Shown here in pieces: positions 1 through 11,993 of a DNA stretch of 64,000 bases; position 1 is the stretch's first letter; every line of letters starts with the position of its first letter. The translations under genes and the position numbers were made by a program. The stretch is taken from NCBI RefSeq assembly GCF_026151205.1, contig NC_087084.1:13295453-13359452 (forward strand), in the 5' to 3' direction. The DNA is from Bolinopsis microptera (Eukaryota > Ctenophora > Tentaculata > Lobata > Bolinopsidae). The notes below the pieces were generated by a model, which saw only the letters and a program-made list of their open reading frames with translations, had not been told where the DNA came from and searched no databases.

Positions 1-991
1 ATCAAAGTTGTATATTTTACCATTCACCCAGGTCATAAGATATCGCTTCAAAAATTCTTGTGAGTGTAGCTGATGATCATATCCAACTTTTTGGAACAGG
101 ATTTCTCTCAATTTTGAGTTTTAAAATTTAAGGTATGAAATGTGGCCTCAAACGACTTAGTAAAATTCATCGTAAAAAGGGCCAAACATGGCAGATTTAA
201 GGCTTAAAATGCCTATAACTCAAAAAGTATCAGTTTTTTTGAAATAATTAATTAATTTAATAAATAATAAAGACTTCTCAAAATTTTCAAAATTTTCGAA
301 AAAGAAAATATTTATTTTTTCGAAAGTGCGGGTCCTCAAAAATAATTTTTAATGTATCAAATCTTATTGTTTTTATGTATACTTTCTTAATATGACGTTA
401 ACAGCAGGGCCAGGGCATAAAAGCTTTTGGTGTATGTCCCCTTAATGATATGATGAGCTGTAATCCAGTGGGCAGCGATTGTTATCATTTTCACTGGAAT
501 GGTTCTCAAATTTCACCAAACATTACACGGTTACTTTACCGTTAATATATGAGACTCAGGACCCAGTACTCAATGTGCATATTGTATTCTTCTATTCATT
601 AGAATCGATATCATTTGGGAATTCGCTTTTACTACTAGCAGGACTATTTTACACCACACAATGCAAAAATGGACACACTGCATTTATGTTAAGTTATGGT
701 ATAATAACTCCTCGACTAAATGTCACTTTGAGAGCTTGGCAAATGTTAAATAAGATTGAAGAATATAATGAAATAGAATATGATAAAATGCATAAATCAT
801 GATAGCCTACGTCAACAGTAGTAGCCTTCATCAACAGTCTAAAAGGGAGATAAAATTCACAACTTATTTGATAGCTAAATCAAAACCATATTTCGGGAGC
901 AATCGATAACCAATTCAAGCTCAAATTTTAATAAAATAATGTACACTATGAATTATATTTAATTATTAATAATTCCCCCCTTAAATTCCAG
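1..991. other. Intron sequence upstream of first visible GALNT exon
   Basis: AT-rich sequence with no recognisable exon. The preceding GALNT coding part, with the DxH metal site and the segment after it, should lie further left, so this looks like the 3' part of a long intron. An open frame at 479-802 resembles no family I know and has no splice or codon support. A run of pyrimidines ending in AG at 990-991 is the acceptor of the next exon. Confidence 0.6.
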
Positions 992-3900
992 CACGACACG
1001 ATGGAGTACCCCAACAATGCCCAACAAGAGATACAGAAAGGAGGGTTCCACTGGGGCCTCATTTACAAGTGGATACCTCTTAATGCTACTCAGCGAGCAC
1101 TAGGAATAACCGCACCCCAGGCGTACGTTAATTTTACACTGCTGTACTTTTATAACTCATATTATCAGGTTTTTCTGGAACATTTGAAATGGAGATTATG
1201 GAAAAATCAAAGTAGCAGCAGTAAGACAGATAATTAAAAATAATGATGATGTGTTATAATTTATCTTATAATTAAATATCTTATAAATTACAAACCCCAG
1301 GTCTGCCACAATGGCTGGAGGACTGTTCGGTATAGCTCGGGACTATTTCTACCAACTTGGCACTTACGACGAGGACATGAAAATCTGGGGCGGTGAAAAT
1401 CTCGAGATATCTTTCAGGGTACGTAATACATACTATTATAATGCATTTTACACATAATTGGGCTGCAGTAGACGGTCTGTATACTGTACATTTGTCCAGT
1501 TCAGAACATAAATCAATCATTACTTTAAATTTATGTGATATACTGACAAATGGAAAGTACAGCGCTGCTAACATGCCATATCATTACATATCATTACACC
1601 CATATCATTACACTACAGTGATTAGCAGCAACACACGCTCCAACGAATTGTAAGATTTCACACAAAAATTCAAATTCTGCACGGCATAACTTCACACTTA
1701 AGGTATTCTGAAGTACATTACTTCATTCTTTTAGGTATTTAGGGTTTAATTCTTATCTTTAATTCGTCTTGTTCTCACTTTCGTAGCTCTCAGACCTTGT
1801 ACCTACATTTTGGGTCCATCAAATTACAGTAATTAAATTTTGGTATACCACATATTTTGGCGTAAAGATTTTAAAATGTATTTGAGAAGCTTCATGTACA
1901 AAGGTACGTGACATGCCGTGCTCCACACATTTCTAAAATACTTGTCTCCCTCTCTGGCAACGCATTGTAAAGGTTGTGATATTGTCTCTCTCCCTCTCTG
2001 GCAACACATTGTAAAGGTTGTGATATTGTCTCTCTCCCTCTGTGGCAACACATTGTAAAGGTTGTGATATTGTCTCTCTCCCTCTCTGGCAACACATTGT
2101 AAAGGTTGTGATATTGTCTCTCTCCCTCTCTGGCAACACATTGTAAAGGTTGTGATATTGTCTCTCTCCCTCTCTGGCAACACATTGTAAAGGTTGTGAT
2201 ATTGTCTCTCTCCCTCTCTGGCAACACATTGTAAAGGTTGTGATATTGTCTCTCTCCCTCTCTGGCAACACATTGTAAAGGTTGTGATATTGTCTCCCTC
2301 CCTCTCTGGCAACACATTGTAAAGGTTGTGATATATTGTCTCTCTCCCTCTGTGGCAACACATTGTAAAGGTTGTGATATTGTCTCTCTCCCTCTGTGGC
2401 AACACATTGTAAAGGTTGTGATATTGTCTCTCTCCCTCTCTGGCAACACATTGTAAAGGTTGTGATATTGTCTCTCTCCCTCTCTGGCAACACATTGTAA
2501 AGGTTGTGATATTGTCTCTCTCCCTCTGTGGCAACACATTGTAAAGGTTGTGATATTGTCTCTCTCCCTCTCTGGCAACACATTGTAAAGGTTGTGATAT
2601 TGTCTCTCTCCCTCTCTGGCAACACATTGTAAAGGTTGTGATATTGTCTCTCTCCCTCTGTGGCAACACATTGTAAAGGTTGTGATATTGTCTCTCTCCC
2701 TCTCTGGCAACACATTGTAAAGGTTGTGATATTGTCTCTCTCCCTCTCTGGCAACACATTGTAAAGGTTGTGATATTGTCTCTCTCCCTCTGTGGCAACA
2801 CATTGTAAAGGTTGTGATATTGTCTCTCTCTGGCAACACATTGTAAAGGTTGTGATATTGTCTCTCTCTGGCAACACATTGTAAAGGTTGTGATATTGAT
2901 GACACTACTTGTAGGGTATCTCCGTGTCAAAATCAGGGTCCTCACTACAACAACACTCCTATTACTTATACACTGTACACCTTATACACTGTACACTTTA
3001 TACACTGTACACCTTATACACTGTACACCTTATACACTGTACACCCGACACCATTCCTTACTACTTCATACGTCAGTCAACATGTACATTGTACACTAGA
3101 TACCATATAACCGCACCTTTACTGTAAGTTTTTAACAGACAGATCTCATCAGCTGTCTCCACCAATTTGCTCCGTAATCAGTTAATTAGCCGTTAATTAG
3201 GTAATTAATTTCAGATATGGATGTGTGGTGGAAGGTTGGAGATTGTGCCTTGTTCCCGGGTCGGGCATTTGTTCCGAGTTAAGAATCCGGTGTCTTTTCC
3301 AGATGGTTCGGATACGGTGTCACGTAATACTAGACGTCTAGCCGAGGTTAGTGTATAACACTTTATAAAAATCGAGATGACCCTAATACATGGTAACTAA
3401 TCTATATTATATCTCAAATTCTACATCCGGTACGGCTCTGTACACATGATATCTCTCTCTGCCATGAAACATGGCTAACCTTTTAAACTATGATTTAAAA
3501 CCTAAACCTAAACTAAAACTCAACTGGGCTCTCCTGTAGCTGTGTCACCAAACTAAAGTGTATAACACTTTACACTTTACACACTATCTTGTAATATGGG
3601 AGGATCAGATACGATTAATGTATATCCTGACAAGTTTAAGCTTTTGATTTAGGGTATTGAGGGTGCGGTGGGGGCAGGAGGTGGGTTTGGGGAAAGTATA
3701 ATGATTTATTTTGTTACAATACCTATTATGATGATTACATTATGCTGGAATAGAAGCGATATCCAGATATCCTGTAACAGTACGTGTTATTCAGGTTTGG
3801 CTAGATGACTACAAAGAATACTACTACGATATACAAGGTGGAAAAGGAAGGGACTTTGGCGACGTCAGCGCTAGAAAGCACCTCCGAGATCGACTGCAAT

Positions 3901-6900
3901 GCAAGGACTTTAAATGGTATGTTAGAGGCGACGACTCCCTTATTAGGGTATTCCACTGTCACGTGACTCCCTTATTAGGGTATTCCACTGTCACGTGACT
4001 CCCTTATTAGGGTATTCCACTGTCACGTGATGGTAGCTTTGTTTGCTGGCCGCAGTGACCACACCTGAAATACGAACTGTTGAATACTGTACTACTGCGC
4101 AATCTCTTGTCCAGTTTAGAAACTTAGTTGGGAATAAATTGATCCGAAAGTTATTGATCAGTTGCTGATAGCCGTGATTGACAATTATTGATTTGAATGA
4201 AGCTGATGGTCAGAAAGTTTGGTGGTTATGACTTCTGATTTGGTTTATTATGTAAGCTGCTTCTGAGTGTTAAAGTGTATTGTATAGAAAGTGTATTTAA
4301 CAGCTGTAAGTGTACAGTTATTATTGTCGTAATGATGACTAAAGGAGTAGACTGTTCAATTGATAAAATTCGTTATCGCTAATTCATATACACCATGTGA
4401 TTAGTGATAATGAATCTTATCAATTAACACACTGTATATAAGTGGTAATTTGACCCGGTCCTGACTTTAACCACTCTACAAAAACTGGAGAAAGTACATC
4501 TACTCTCCAGCGCTTTTGCAACCCAGCAGCTACCCAAAATATACAGCAGACTTCAAGTCTACCCCCCATGTCAACATCTTCAAACTAACTCCTAAAATAG
4601 AACTTCGCTCCACCACTTACGAAATGATGCATTACGTGGTTCCAGCCCCTAATAGCAACACTTTCCCTCCCCGTAATGCTGCATTACGTGGCCCCAGCAG
4701 CCCCTAATAGCAACACTTTCGCTCCCCGACCCAGGACCCCTAATCTCGTAAAATATATATCCAAATAATGGGTATTATTCGCTTTTAACTCAAACAGTTA
4801 CCACTTTTTTACTTTTATGATTCAGCTAAGTGATGCAAACTCGCCACCCGGTGACATGCCGAGGAGCCCCATTAACAAGCATCAAACAGAATCACACAAT
4901 TCTCAATTCTTCTTTCTCCTCTCTCTCCGTGCTTGCAAAATATATATGATACACTAATACTGTATTTTAGAACACTGTCCGTACACATAGTTTGATGTGC
5001 GGTAGATAGTGTCAGGGAAAGATCTGAGAGATTAGAATTAGATTGATGGTAAACCAATGGGACTAAGTTTTAAATGTTGTTAAATCTACAAAATATACAG
5101 AAAACTGAAACGACTTAGCCCTTACAATTATATGGCGAGTATTCGAATTTCTTATATAATATATAATTGTAAGGAAAATAAAATCCCAAGTGACATTGTC
5201 TGGAATATCCATAAGGGAGTCACACGATTGTGTTATATCTCAATTATATTAGGGACGGTTCACATATTATTACGTCAGCAAGATAGTGTAGTTGTTAGTC
5301 TCCTCCGGCCTGTCAGTGACGTCACTAAAATAGTGACGTCACCAAGTTTACAGATAGCGTTTGTGTAGAAATAACAATGTCGTCAGCATGTTTATGACGC
5401 ATACGTCATGATAATATGTAGACATTTTCTAAATCGTACATTATTTTCAGGTTTGTTAACAGCGTTTATCGAGAATTGGTTGTTCCTGATGACTCCAACT
5501 ATGCGCTTGGTTCCGTGAGTAAAATTACAACTTTAACTTTATTTAACTTTATTTAACTTTATTTAACTTATTTAACTTATTCAACTAAAGTTCAAATAAT
5601 AAAATTTTTAATTTTCGCCCTGTAGGAACTGAGTAACAGTAGGTTTTCCAAGCGAACGTGAAATAAAGTTTATATAACATCTCTACTATAATTCAGAGAA
5701 TTGTTTCTGCTGTCTGTACGACCGCCCACGTGCAAATCAAACGAAAAATATGAACTTTCGTAGTAACCATGGTAACGAGGGTTATTAAGTTGTTACACGC
5801 ACGTGCAAAGATTGTAAAAACGGAATTTTTATCGGTTTTGGTGATACTACGTTGTGTTTAGTGCGAGAAACTTTTTAATCGGCTGTATCTTCGGTTGTGT
5901 ATTGACGCGATTTAAACTTACTAACAAAAAATACTATTAGCTTCCTCCCAGTGACCACGGGTTTTCTAGTCATCTCTACTATAATCCAGAGAATTCTGTA
6001 CACTGTACGACCGCCCACGTGCAAATCAGACGAGAAATAGGAAGTTGCGTAGTAACCATAGTAACGAGGATTGTTACACGCACGTGCACGTGCACTGATT
6101 GTTTTAATGTCATTTTAATCGGTTTTGTTGATATTACGCTGTGTTTAGTACGAGCAACATTTTATTTGGCTGTATCTTCGGTGGGGATGAATACTTTTTG
6201 ACACGATTTAAACTGACTTCCAAACAATACTATTAGCTTCCTCCCTGTGACCACGGGTTTTCTAGTCATCAATACTATAATTCAAAGAATTACTTCTGCT
6301 GTCTGTACGACCGCCCACGTGCAAATTATATGAGAAATATGAAGTTGCATAGTAACCATGCTAACGAGGGTTGTTACACGCACTTGCACTTGCACTTGCA
6401 AGGATTTGAGAGGGGCATTTTGATCGGTTTTTTTGTTATTAGGTGGTGTTCAGTGCGAGCAATATTTCAATTGGCTGTATCTTTGGTTTTGATGGATATT
6501 TGTTGATGCTATAAAAACTGACTACCAAAGAATACTATTAGCTTCCTCCCTGTGACCACGGGCTTTCTAGTAATAACATAATGCAGTTTGTCTGTAGCCA
6601 AGTTAGAGCATCTACTCAATATTGAATTTAAATCAAGCTGTTTTAAAGTTGCATAGTTTAACTTGAATTAAATGTTATATGTATAATATAGATATCCAGA
6701 TTGAATTATGTAGTCAGGGAGACAACCTCCGGGGGGGGGGGGGGGGGGGGGGGGGGACCTTGAAGCCTCACTCTAGGAGTATATTCTCCTCGCTTTATTT
6801 GTACGCTATCCTATAGCGTGCGTCATGATGTGGATTGTGGATACATACTCAGACAAATACCAAATACCAGACAAGAAATAATACATATTTTGTTCACAAT

Positions 6901-9490
6901 TCACATCCCCAAAACATATTAACCGTATTTTTTTCACATCCCCAAAGCTCCTTATCTAGAATAAACGTTTTCCAAATCTGACCCCGAGTAGCTTTTGTTT
7001 GTGTATCATACTGATCTTTGTTTGATTGTGAACTAAGGGGTCATTCAAATATTACGTATTCACCTTTTGGGCAGTTATAAAACTCCCCATTCCGTAGCTG
7101 TAATCAGTTTTACACATGGTTATTGTGTTAAAATCTCACTAGCATTATAAATGATAACCCCTCACTCCCCCTCAGTAATTACTTAATTACATAATATGTA
7201 AACTGACAATGTAGGGTATACGAGTAGCGTGTTTAAATAACAAGTATATAGACCAGGGTAGTATATACTCAGGGGAGGTAATGAAACAGTGCGAGTTCGA
7301 ATCCCACTGTCTGCCTGGTCGTGGGGTGAGCGTCGTTGACGTTCAGCTAAGGATCAAGAGTGGTCTATGCAGCCCCCCGGTCTACTCAGCCGAATACTCG
7401 AGAAATCGGGTGTGAGGGTTAAATGAGGAGCTGCACATTGCAGCAAAGTCTCGGGCGAAGAAAGTATGGTACACACTACCTTAACCAGGGTGCTACTGTA
7501 TCTAGAAGTACGTGTCAGGGTAGTGCATTGTAGGGATTTTTGTACGTGATAAATGATAATGCTGGTAATCGTTGTCAGATTGTATTGGCCGCTCTCCTCT
7601 GCACTGAGATCAGGAAACATTAAAATTCTCCTTACATTTCATATTATGCTAATGTTATGATAAGTTTAAATGCATTACAGGCTAGGTTCTATATAAGCCA
7701 CTGTGATACATACTCTGTAACTCTCTATTTTATTTGTCAACACTGTAAATACGTGGTTAGTAGTTGGGGTTTATATCCACGTCCACTACCGCTAGTACAG
7801 ATGGGCGGTGCACGGCTCCTACCAAATCTGCAGAGTATTAAAAGAGCGGGAAATTCGAGGTAGTGGTACACCTCAGTATGTATATGGGATAAGATTGGGT
7901 TTAAATATAGGATTATCAGTTAACAATGATCTGTGAACATACCTTCAAATCTGCTTGGAAACCCCCCGGTATTCTGAAATACATATTTATATCGAGTCCG
8001 TATATAATATAAAATATTATATGTAGTCCGTATTACAATTTCCATATTTCATCATCACTATAGGTAATCTACACGTAATATTTTAGTTATGTCATGTTGA
8101 ATAAATTTTAGAGTTACATCTTTGCATGATAACTCAATCCTAGTCGTGGAATAAGATTTATAGCTTTTAAATTTAAAAAGCCATTAATAAGCACACGACT
8201 TTGGAATTGAAGTTATCAAAAGGGAATTTTCCATGAAGTGAGACTATTGAAGATTATCTGCCTTAAATGAATATATAATGACCTTCCAGTAGTCAATTAG
8301 TAAATCAATCACCAAATTAGCTTATTAATTAACTAATTAACTAATTAACTAATTAACTAATTAATTACTTCAGGTACGTAACCCCACATCTAACCTATGC
8401 CTGGACGACCTACAGAAACTAGACGATGACAAGGGTGACAAGAAAGTAGGTGTCTACTGGTGTCACGGCCAGGGTGGCTCTCAGTTCTTTATCTTCTCCA
8501 AGGACTATGAGCTTGTGGCGCTGCGCAAGAACGACTATTGTTTGGATAATAGTAACTACGCGCCCGGGGCAACTCTTGAGTGGTATCCGTGTCATAAGAT
8601 GGGCGGGAATCAACTCTGGACCTTCAAAACACAGGTGTGATACAGTAACGGTTTTTTAATTGAAAGTGTAGTCGGTTGTTTATTTCAATTAGTATAACTG
8701 GTTATGATGCAGGAAGTATGATTACGAAATGATTTAAACAGAACTTATCATTTCGTAAAAGAGGATTGTAAGTTTTGCGCAATCTAAAAAGTTTTGTAGT
8801 TTGTAATTGTAATAACATCTAGATCTGTAATTTGTAATTGTAACAACACGATAACATTTTTCAGACTAAAGAGCTGATACACGTGCCGAGCAATAATTGC
8901 CTGGACGCGCGAGGCCTCAAAGCCAAGGACTTAGTTAAGCTTAACCCCTGTGATGGGTCTCTGGGTCAACAATGGGAGTTTAGTAAGGTCAGTCTCTCTC
9001 TTTTATTTGTTACAGCCTGGTTGTTAGAATCAGGTTGCAGCTGTGGTGCTGCTTAAACCACATACCAACATACCAACATACCAACATACCAACTCCTTTC
9101 ACAACTCTGTTTGTTAAATAACATAGTTACAGTACTGTTTAAATGTTTACTTTTACCCAGATATAAGTCTGGTTAGTGTGGGGTTAAAACTCCCATTTTG
9201 GTTGTAATGTGGGTCAACGAAATGTCATTGTGTAAATGTCACTCTACCATTGAGACGTGTACTGGTTCTGTGGTAACAGACACCATGGTTTAACATCTTG
9301 GTTTGGTTATAATACCATACATCAGCTGTTGTCACCTTACATTTTGTGTGTAAAGCACCGTGCTTTTAATTAGAAGTGGTTAAAAACTCAACTTTTATAA
9401 GAAAGTTGATTAATTTCCACGTGAAAAGCCAGCTCACCAATTTTTTTTCAGGTTTACAGTAAAGAAACGTTATGGAAAAAAGTGAAGTAA
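992..9490 (+). CDS. Polypeptide N-acetylgalactosaminyltransferase, C-terminal 329 residues (8 exons)
   Basis: Golgi enzyme that moves GalNAc from UDP-GalNAc to Ser/Thr, starting mucin-type O-glycans. Exons: 992-1122, 1301-1418, 3215-3346, 3795-3916, 5451-5514, 8374-8634, 8865-8987, 9452-9490. All junctions are GT-AG and the phases add up to 990 nt including TAA. Seen: MAGGLFGI followed by [11 protein letters not shown] and IWMCGG (the Gal/GalNAc-T motif), then VGHLFR, whose His is the expected Mn ligand. A ricin-type lectin domain follows, with three CLD sites (CLDDL, CLDNS, CLDAR) and the QxW-type ends GSQFF, NQLW and GQQW. The protein ends shortly after the third lectin repeat. An AATAAA overlaps the stop codon. 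The 5' exons, including the membrane anchor, are outside the window. The exact GALNT paralogue cannot be told from this half. Family assignment is very secure. Confidence 0.95.
1930..2898. repeat. 44-bp minisatellite, about 22 copies
   Basis: The unit contains GGCAACACATTGTAAAGG followed by TTGTGATATTGTCTCTC, with a 44-bp period visible at 1967, 2011 and 2055 and onward. Copies differ mainly by TCTCTGG versus TGTGGC and by small length changes near 2335 and 2825. It fills the intron between GALNT exons 1301-1418 and 3215-3346. No unit contains a stop codon on the minus strand, so all three minus frames stay open for about 1 kb. This is a property of the unit, not a gene. Confidence 0.95.
2966..3046. 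repeat. Short tandem repeat, 15-16 bp units
   Basis: About five copies of CTTATACACTGTACAC, with minor variation, directly after the 44-bp minisatellite and in the same intron. Confidence 0.9.
3390..3555 (-). repeat. Dispersed repeat, about 165 bp, inverted relative to 31687-31853
   Basis: The segment from ATGGTAACTAATCTATATT to GTGTCACCAAACTAAAG reads almost identically, in reverse complement, at 31687-31853. The second copy lies inside a larger terminal-inverted-repeat element, so this copy may be an internal fragment of that element. No coding potential is visible. Confidence 0.85.
3933..4030. repeat. 32-bp tandem repeat, three perfect copies
   Basis: Three copies of GACTCCCTTATTAGGG plus TATTCCACTGTCACGT start at 3933, 3965 and 3997. 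They begin 16 bases after the donor of GALNT exon 3795-3916. Each copy ends in CACGTGA, an E-box-like hexamer, so three such sites are spaced at 32 bp. No regulatory role is shown. Confidence 0.9.
5680..5969 (+). mobile_element. Helitron-like element, copy 1 of a tandem array
   Basis: Starts with TC (TCTCTACTATAATTC) after an A and ends with CTAG before a T, as Helitrons do when they insert between A and T. The 3' end has the hairpin CCC-GTG/CAC-GGG (CCCAGTGACCACGGG) a few bases before CTAG. It is about 290 bp and non-coding, so non-autonomous. It lies in the 2.9-kb GALNT intron 5515-8373. Confidence 0.75.
5973..6265 (+). mobile_element. Helitron-like element, copy 2 of a tandem array
   Basis: Same family as the unit before it: TCTCTACTATAATCC at the start and CCCTGTGACCACGGG, TTTT, CTAG at the end. 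It is separated from copy 1 by TCA only. It carries CACGTGCACGTGCA near its middle. About 293 bp. Confidence 0.75.
6269..6570 (+). mobile_element. Helitron-like element, copy 3 of a tandem array
   Basis: Starts TCAATACTATAATTC, ends CCCTGTGACCACGGGC then TTTCTAG, followed by TAATAAC. The middle has CACTTGCACTTGCACTTGC in place of the CACGTG repeats of copy 2. About 302 bp. Three copies in a row, each ending in a canonical terminus, are seen directly. Confidence 0.75.
6731..6756. repeat. Poly-G run
   Basis: A run of 26 G in the GALNT intron. Its length may be unreliable in an assembly. Confidence 0.9.
7037..7208. mobile_element. MITE of the GGGGTCGTTCACATATTACG family, degenerate copy
   Basis: Begins GGGGTCATTCAAATATTACG and ends ACATAATATGTAAACTGAC, the degenerate inverse of its start. 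The inside carries TTTTACACATGGTTATTGTG, shared with copies near 11268, 25222, 33933 and 35872. No coding sequence. Confidence 0.65.
7262..7540 (+). mobile_element. tRNA-derived SINE-like sequence
   Basis: GAGTTCGAATCCCACTGTC at about 7292 matches a RNA polymerase III B box (GTTCGAATCCC). A weaker A-box-like stretch lies about 30 bp before it. The rest is GC-richer than its surroundings and reads like a SINE body. No full tRNA cloverleaf can be folded. It lies in the GALNT intron on the sense strand. The call rests mainly on the B box, so it is moderate. Confidence 0.45.
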
Positions 9491-11993
9491 TAAACATTTA
9501 AAAGAGTTTATATATTTTTATAATAAGGTTTATATGATACGATCTGCTAATTGGCTTATTAGTTTAATTGCTAATTAGCTAATTATCTAATTAGTTAACT
9601 GTTGTACAGGTCGCCTGTGTATTAAACGATTTTTTCCCGATTTGAGTTGCTGTTTTTTAACGCTGTTGAGTATGTTTTGTTTGATACACTCCAATACTCC
9701 GTCATAGTGTCGATGTGAAGTCATTATTGTGACGTCATAATCAAAATGATGACGTCATAATCAAAATGATGAACTGCGTCGACATTATGACATCACACGC
9801 ATTTCACCAACCATTCACAATCGCATCACTTAAATTTCAAATTATGTATTTAAACCTTTATGCACTTTTAGATAGGGGTTTTTAGTGAGGTCTGTTGCTG
9901 TTAAAAGACATTTAAGTTTAATGATTTTTAAAATTTAGAAAAAGGCAGCCTATCGAAGAATCTGGATAACCATGACGATGATATGATTTGATTCTGGGAT
10001 TTGTGCATCGAATATTTGCTTAAAATAATAAAATGAGTTGTCTGTATTTTTAGTAATCTGTATTTTAGTAAATTATTTGGGAATTCCAAGTTAAATTTTG
10101 ACATTCCGATAATAAACGACGCCACATGAACGAATCTCCGATAAAATGCAGTTGCAGTGTTTGCGTTTCACTTTTTAAATATAATCTAGCTAAAGGGTTG
10201 TAATTTAATTTTCAGCTTCTGGTGTCTTTGATTTCAGTTGCCTTATGATAACTAATAATCGATTATTATTTGTTGAATTAATTAGAAATAATAAATGGAT
10301 TGTGCTAAAAATTGATAAGGTTTATTAACCCATCCATTAATGGGCTTAATGGTGAAATTATCAAGATCTAGCATACTTTAACTCCGGTGTATGGAGGAAA
10401 ATCTTTACACAGCACCATGTCATCAATTTAAGAGATTTGATTAGAATTACACCAGCGTTCAGGACGTTGTCACGTCATATTGAGTGGTTGCTTAAATTTT
10501 AAAATTTGATGTCCTGATAAATGTGTCAAAAATATTACTTCTGAGCCCAAATTTCCGAAAATAACTCTGAATTCGTGACTGGAGCAACTCTTATAAAGTT
10601 AAAATGCGCAGCTCAACTGAGTAATGTCTGGAAGGCGCGGTGCTAATATTTTGACAAAAGCTCCTTCGATCTAGCAGTAAGTATATTACAAATGTCGCGC
10701 GCAGCGTGTTAGCGGCATATTCCTTGACACATCGACGAACTTCGGATACATTCCATGCATGCATTGCCTGTAGCTGTGGTTTGAAAGTTAGCAGTTATTG
10801 TGTGAGTCCACTCCGCCACTTGCTTCCTACATTCCCCAGAAAGTTTTAAAATAAAGAATCATGGCCACTGTACGCACAATTTTTTGTTGCCTACTGCCTT
10901 CGTAAACAGTAAAAGTAGAAGAGTAATGTGACTACCTTGTCAGATACGGTGACTTCCTTGACTACACGGTTACCCATTATCCTTGAGGACCTATCGTGAT
11001 ATCATTGATCAAATTAGTTCGAGCAGGATCTGGTAGTACTAGCCATTCTGCGGCCTGTTTGTTATGTATTTCGCACAACTCTGTGCAAATTAACGAATAA
11101 ATTACCGACAGGGGGCTCGGGTTAAAACTTAAATGGTTAGAGGATTGGTATTAAAGCTTTTGAATCTCTGTTGCAGTGAAGATAATGTAGCCAAGAAGTA
11201 TGACCCGGTCGAACCCTTAACGGCATTGTGCACTGATAACCCACCAGTACCACATCAAAGTCCATTAGGGGTCGAGTTCGCATATTACGTAATCACTTGT
11301 TGGACAATTTTTACCCCCCTCCCCTCCGTTTAATTAGTTTTACACATAGCTATTGTGTCAAAATTACACTACCCTAGTTTAAGTTATTTGGAAACCCCAT
11401 CCCCCTCGGCTGATTACGTAATATGAGAACGACCGCTTATTATCGATTATCTTCCTTGCTTTTTATCGATATCATACGGAAATACTTTTTTTTGTGTGGA
11501 TAAGTTTAATTTTGTGCAAGGTTTGATAAATCTTTATAATATTTTTGTAACCAACGACAAGTAATGAGACGTTTATCAACAAAGGAAAATTGAATTAAGA
11601 ACATTTTGATGTGCTGATTTTATGGACAAAGCCGAGAATAGAAGACCTATTTAGTATTTATTCAATAAATATCGAAGGAAACACTATACATAGTATGGCA
11701 GGAATTTTTAAAAGCATTGTTCTTGAACAAACAGTGAAGTTACGAACAAAATAATTTATTGAAACTACCCCGCGTTCAGCCTTTTACATAATTAAGCTAA
11801 TTACTAATTGCCAATAGATTCTTCAATCAGGTTCATAAATAGACACTAACAGTATAAATAAAACTAGCAATTATAGAGGTCCTTAGTCCTGGCGTACTGC
11901 ATATTTACATATTGTTTATTAATTTATTTCCAGTTAAGATTAATAAGCTACAAACAAGTTCATACACAAAACTATTTAAGCAAATGTAATTTC
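9491..11993. other. Intergenic region between two convergent genes
   Basis: Holds the GALNT 3'UTR at its left and, on the minus strand, the 3'UTR of the next gene at its right. TTTATT at 11915 and 11923 are AATAAA signals when read on the minus strand. Near 9725-9775 a GACGTCATAATCAAAATGAT unit is repeated. Apart from the MITE at 11268-11434 I see no gene; open frames here are short and without family resemblance. Confidence 0.6.
11268..11434. mobile_element. MITE of the GGGGTCGTTCACATATTACG family, near-complete copy
   Basis: The left end GGGGTCGAGTTCGCATATTA continues into CGTAATCAC. The right end GATTACGTAATATGAGAACG then ACC is its inverse. Between the ends lie a C-rich stretch, TTTTACACATAGCTATTGTG and TTTGGAAACCCC, shared with the other family members. 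About 167 bp, non-coding. Confidence 0.8.

Noticed and set aside
479..802. 107-codon open frame before the first GALNT exon
   Set aside because: No similarity to GALNT sequence or to another family I know, and no good splice sites; AT-rich chance frame.
1930..2898. CRISPR-like array
   Set aside because: Units follow each other directly without unique spacers, and the DNA is eukaryotic. The same holds for the arrays at 40388-40800 and 15282-15470.
1833..2945. Three overlapping minus-strand open frames of 314-370 codons
   Set aside because: They are translations of the 44-bp minisatellite in different phases; no start context, splice support or family resemblance.
7280..7350. Functional tRNA gene
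   Set aside because: Only the B-box-like stretch is present; no acceptor stem or anticodon arm can be folded, so it was kept as SINE-like.
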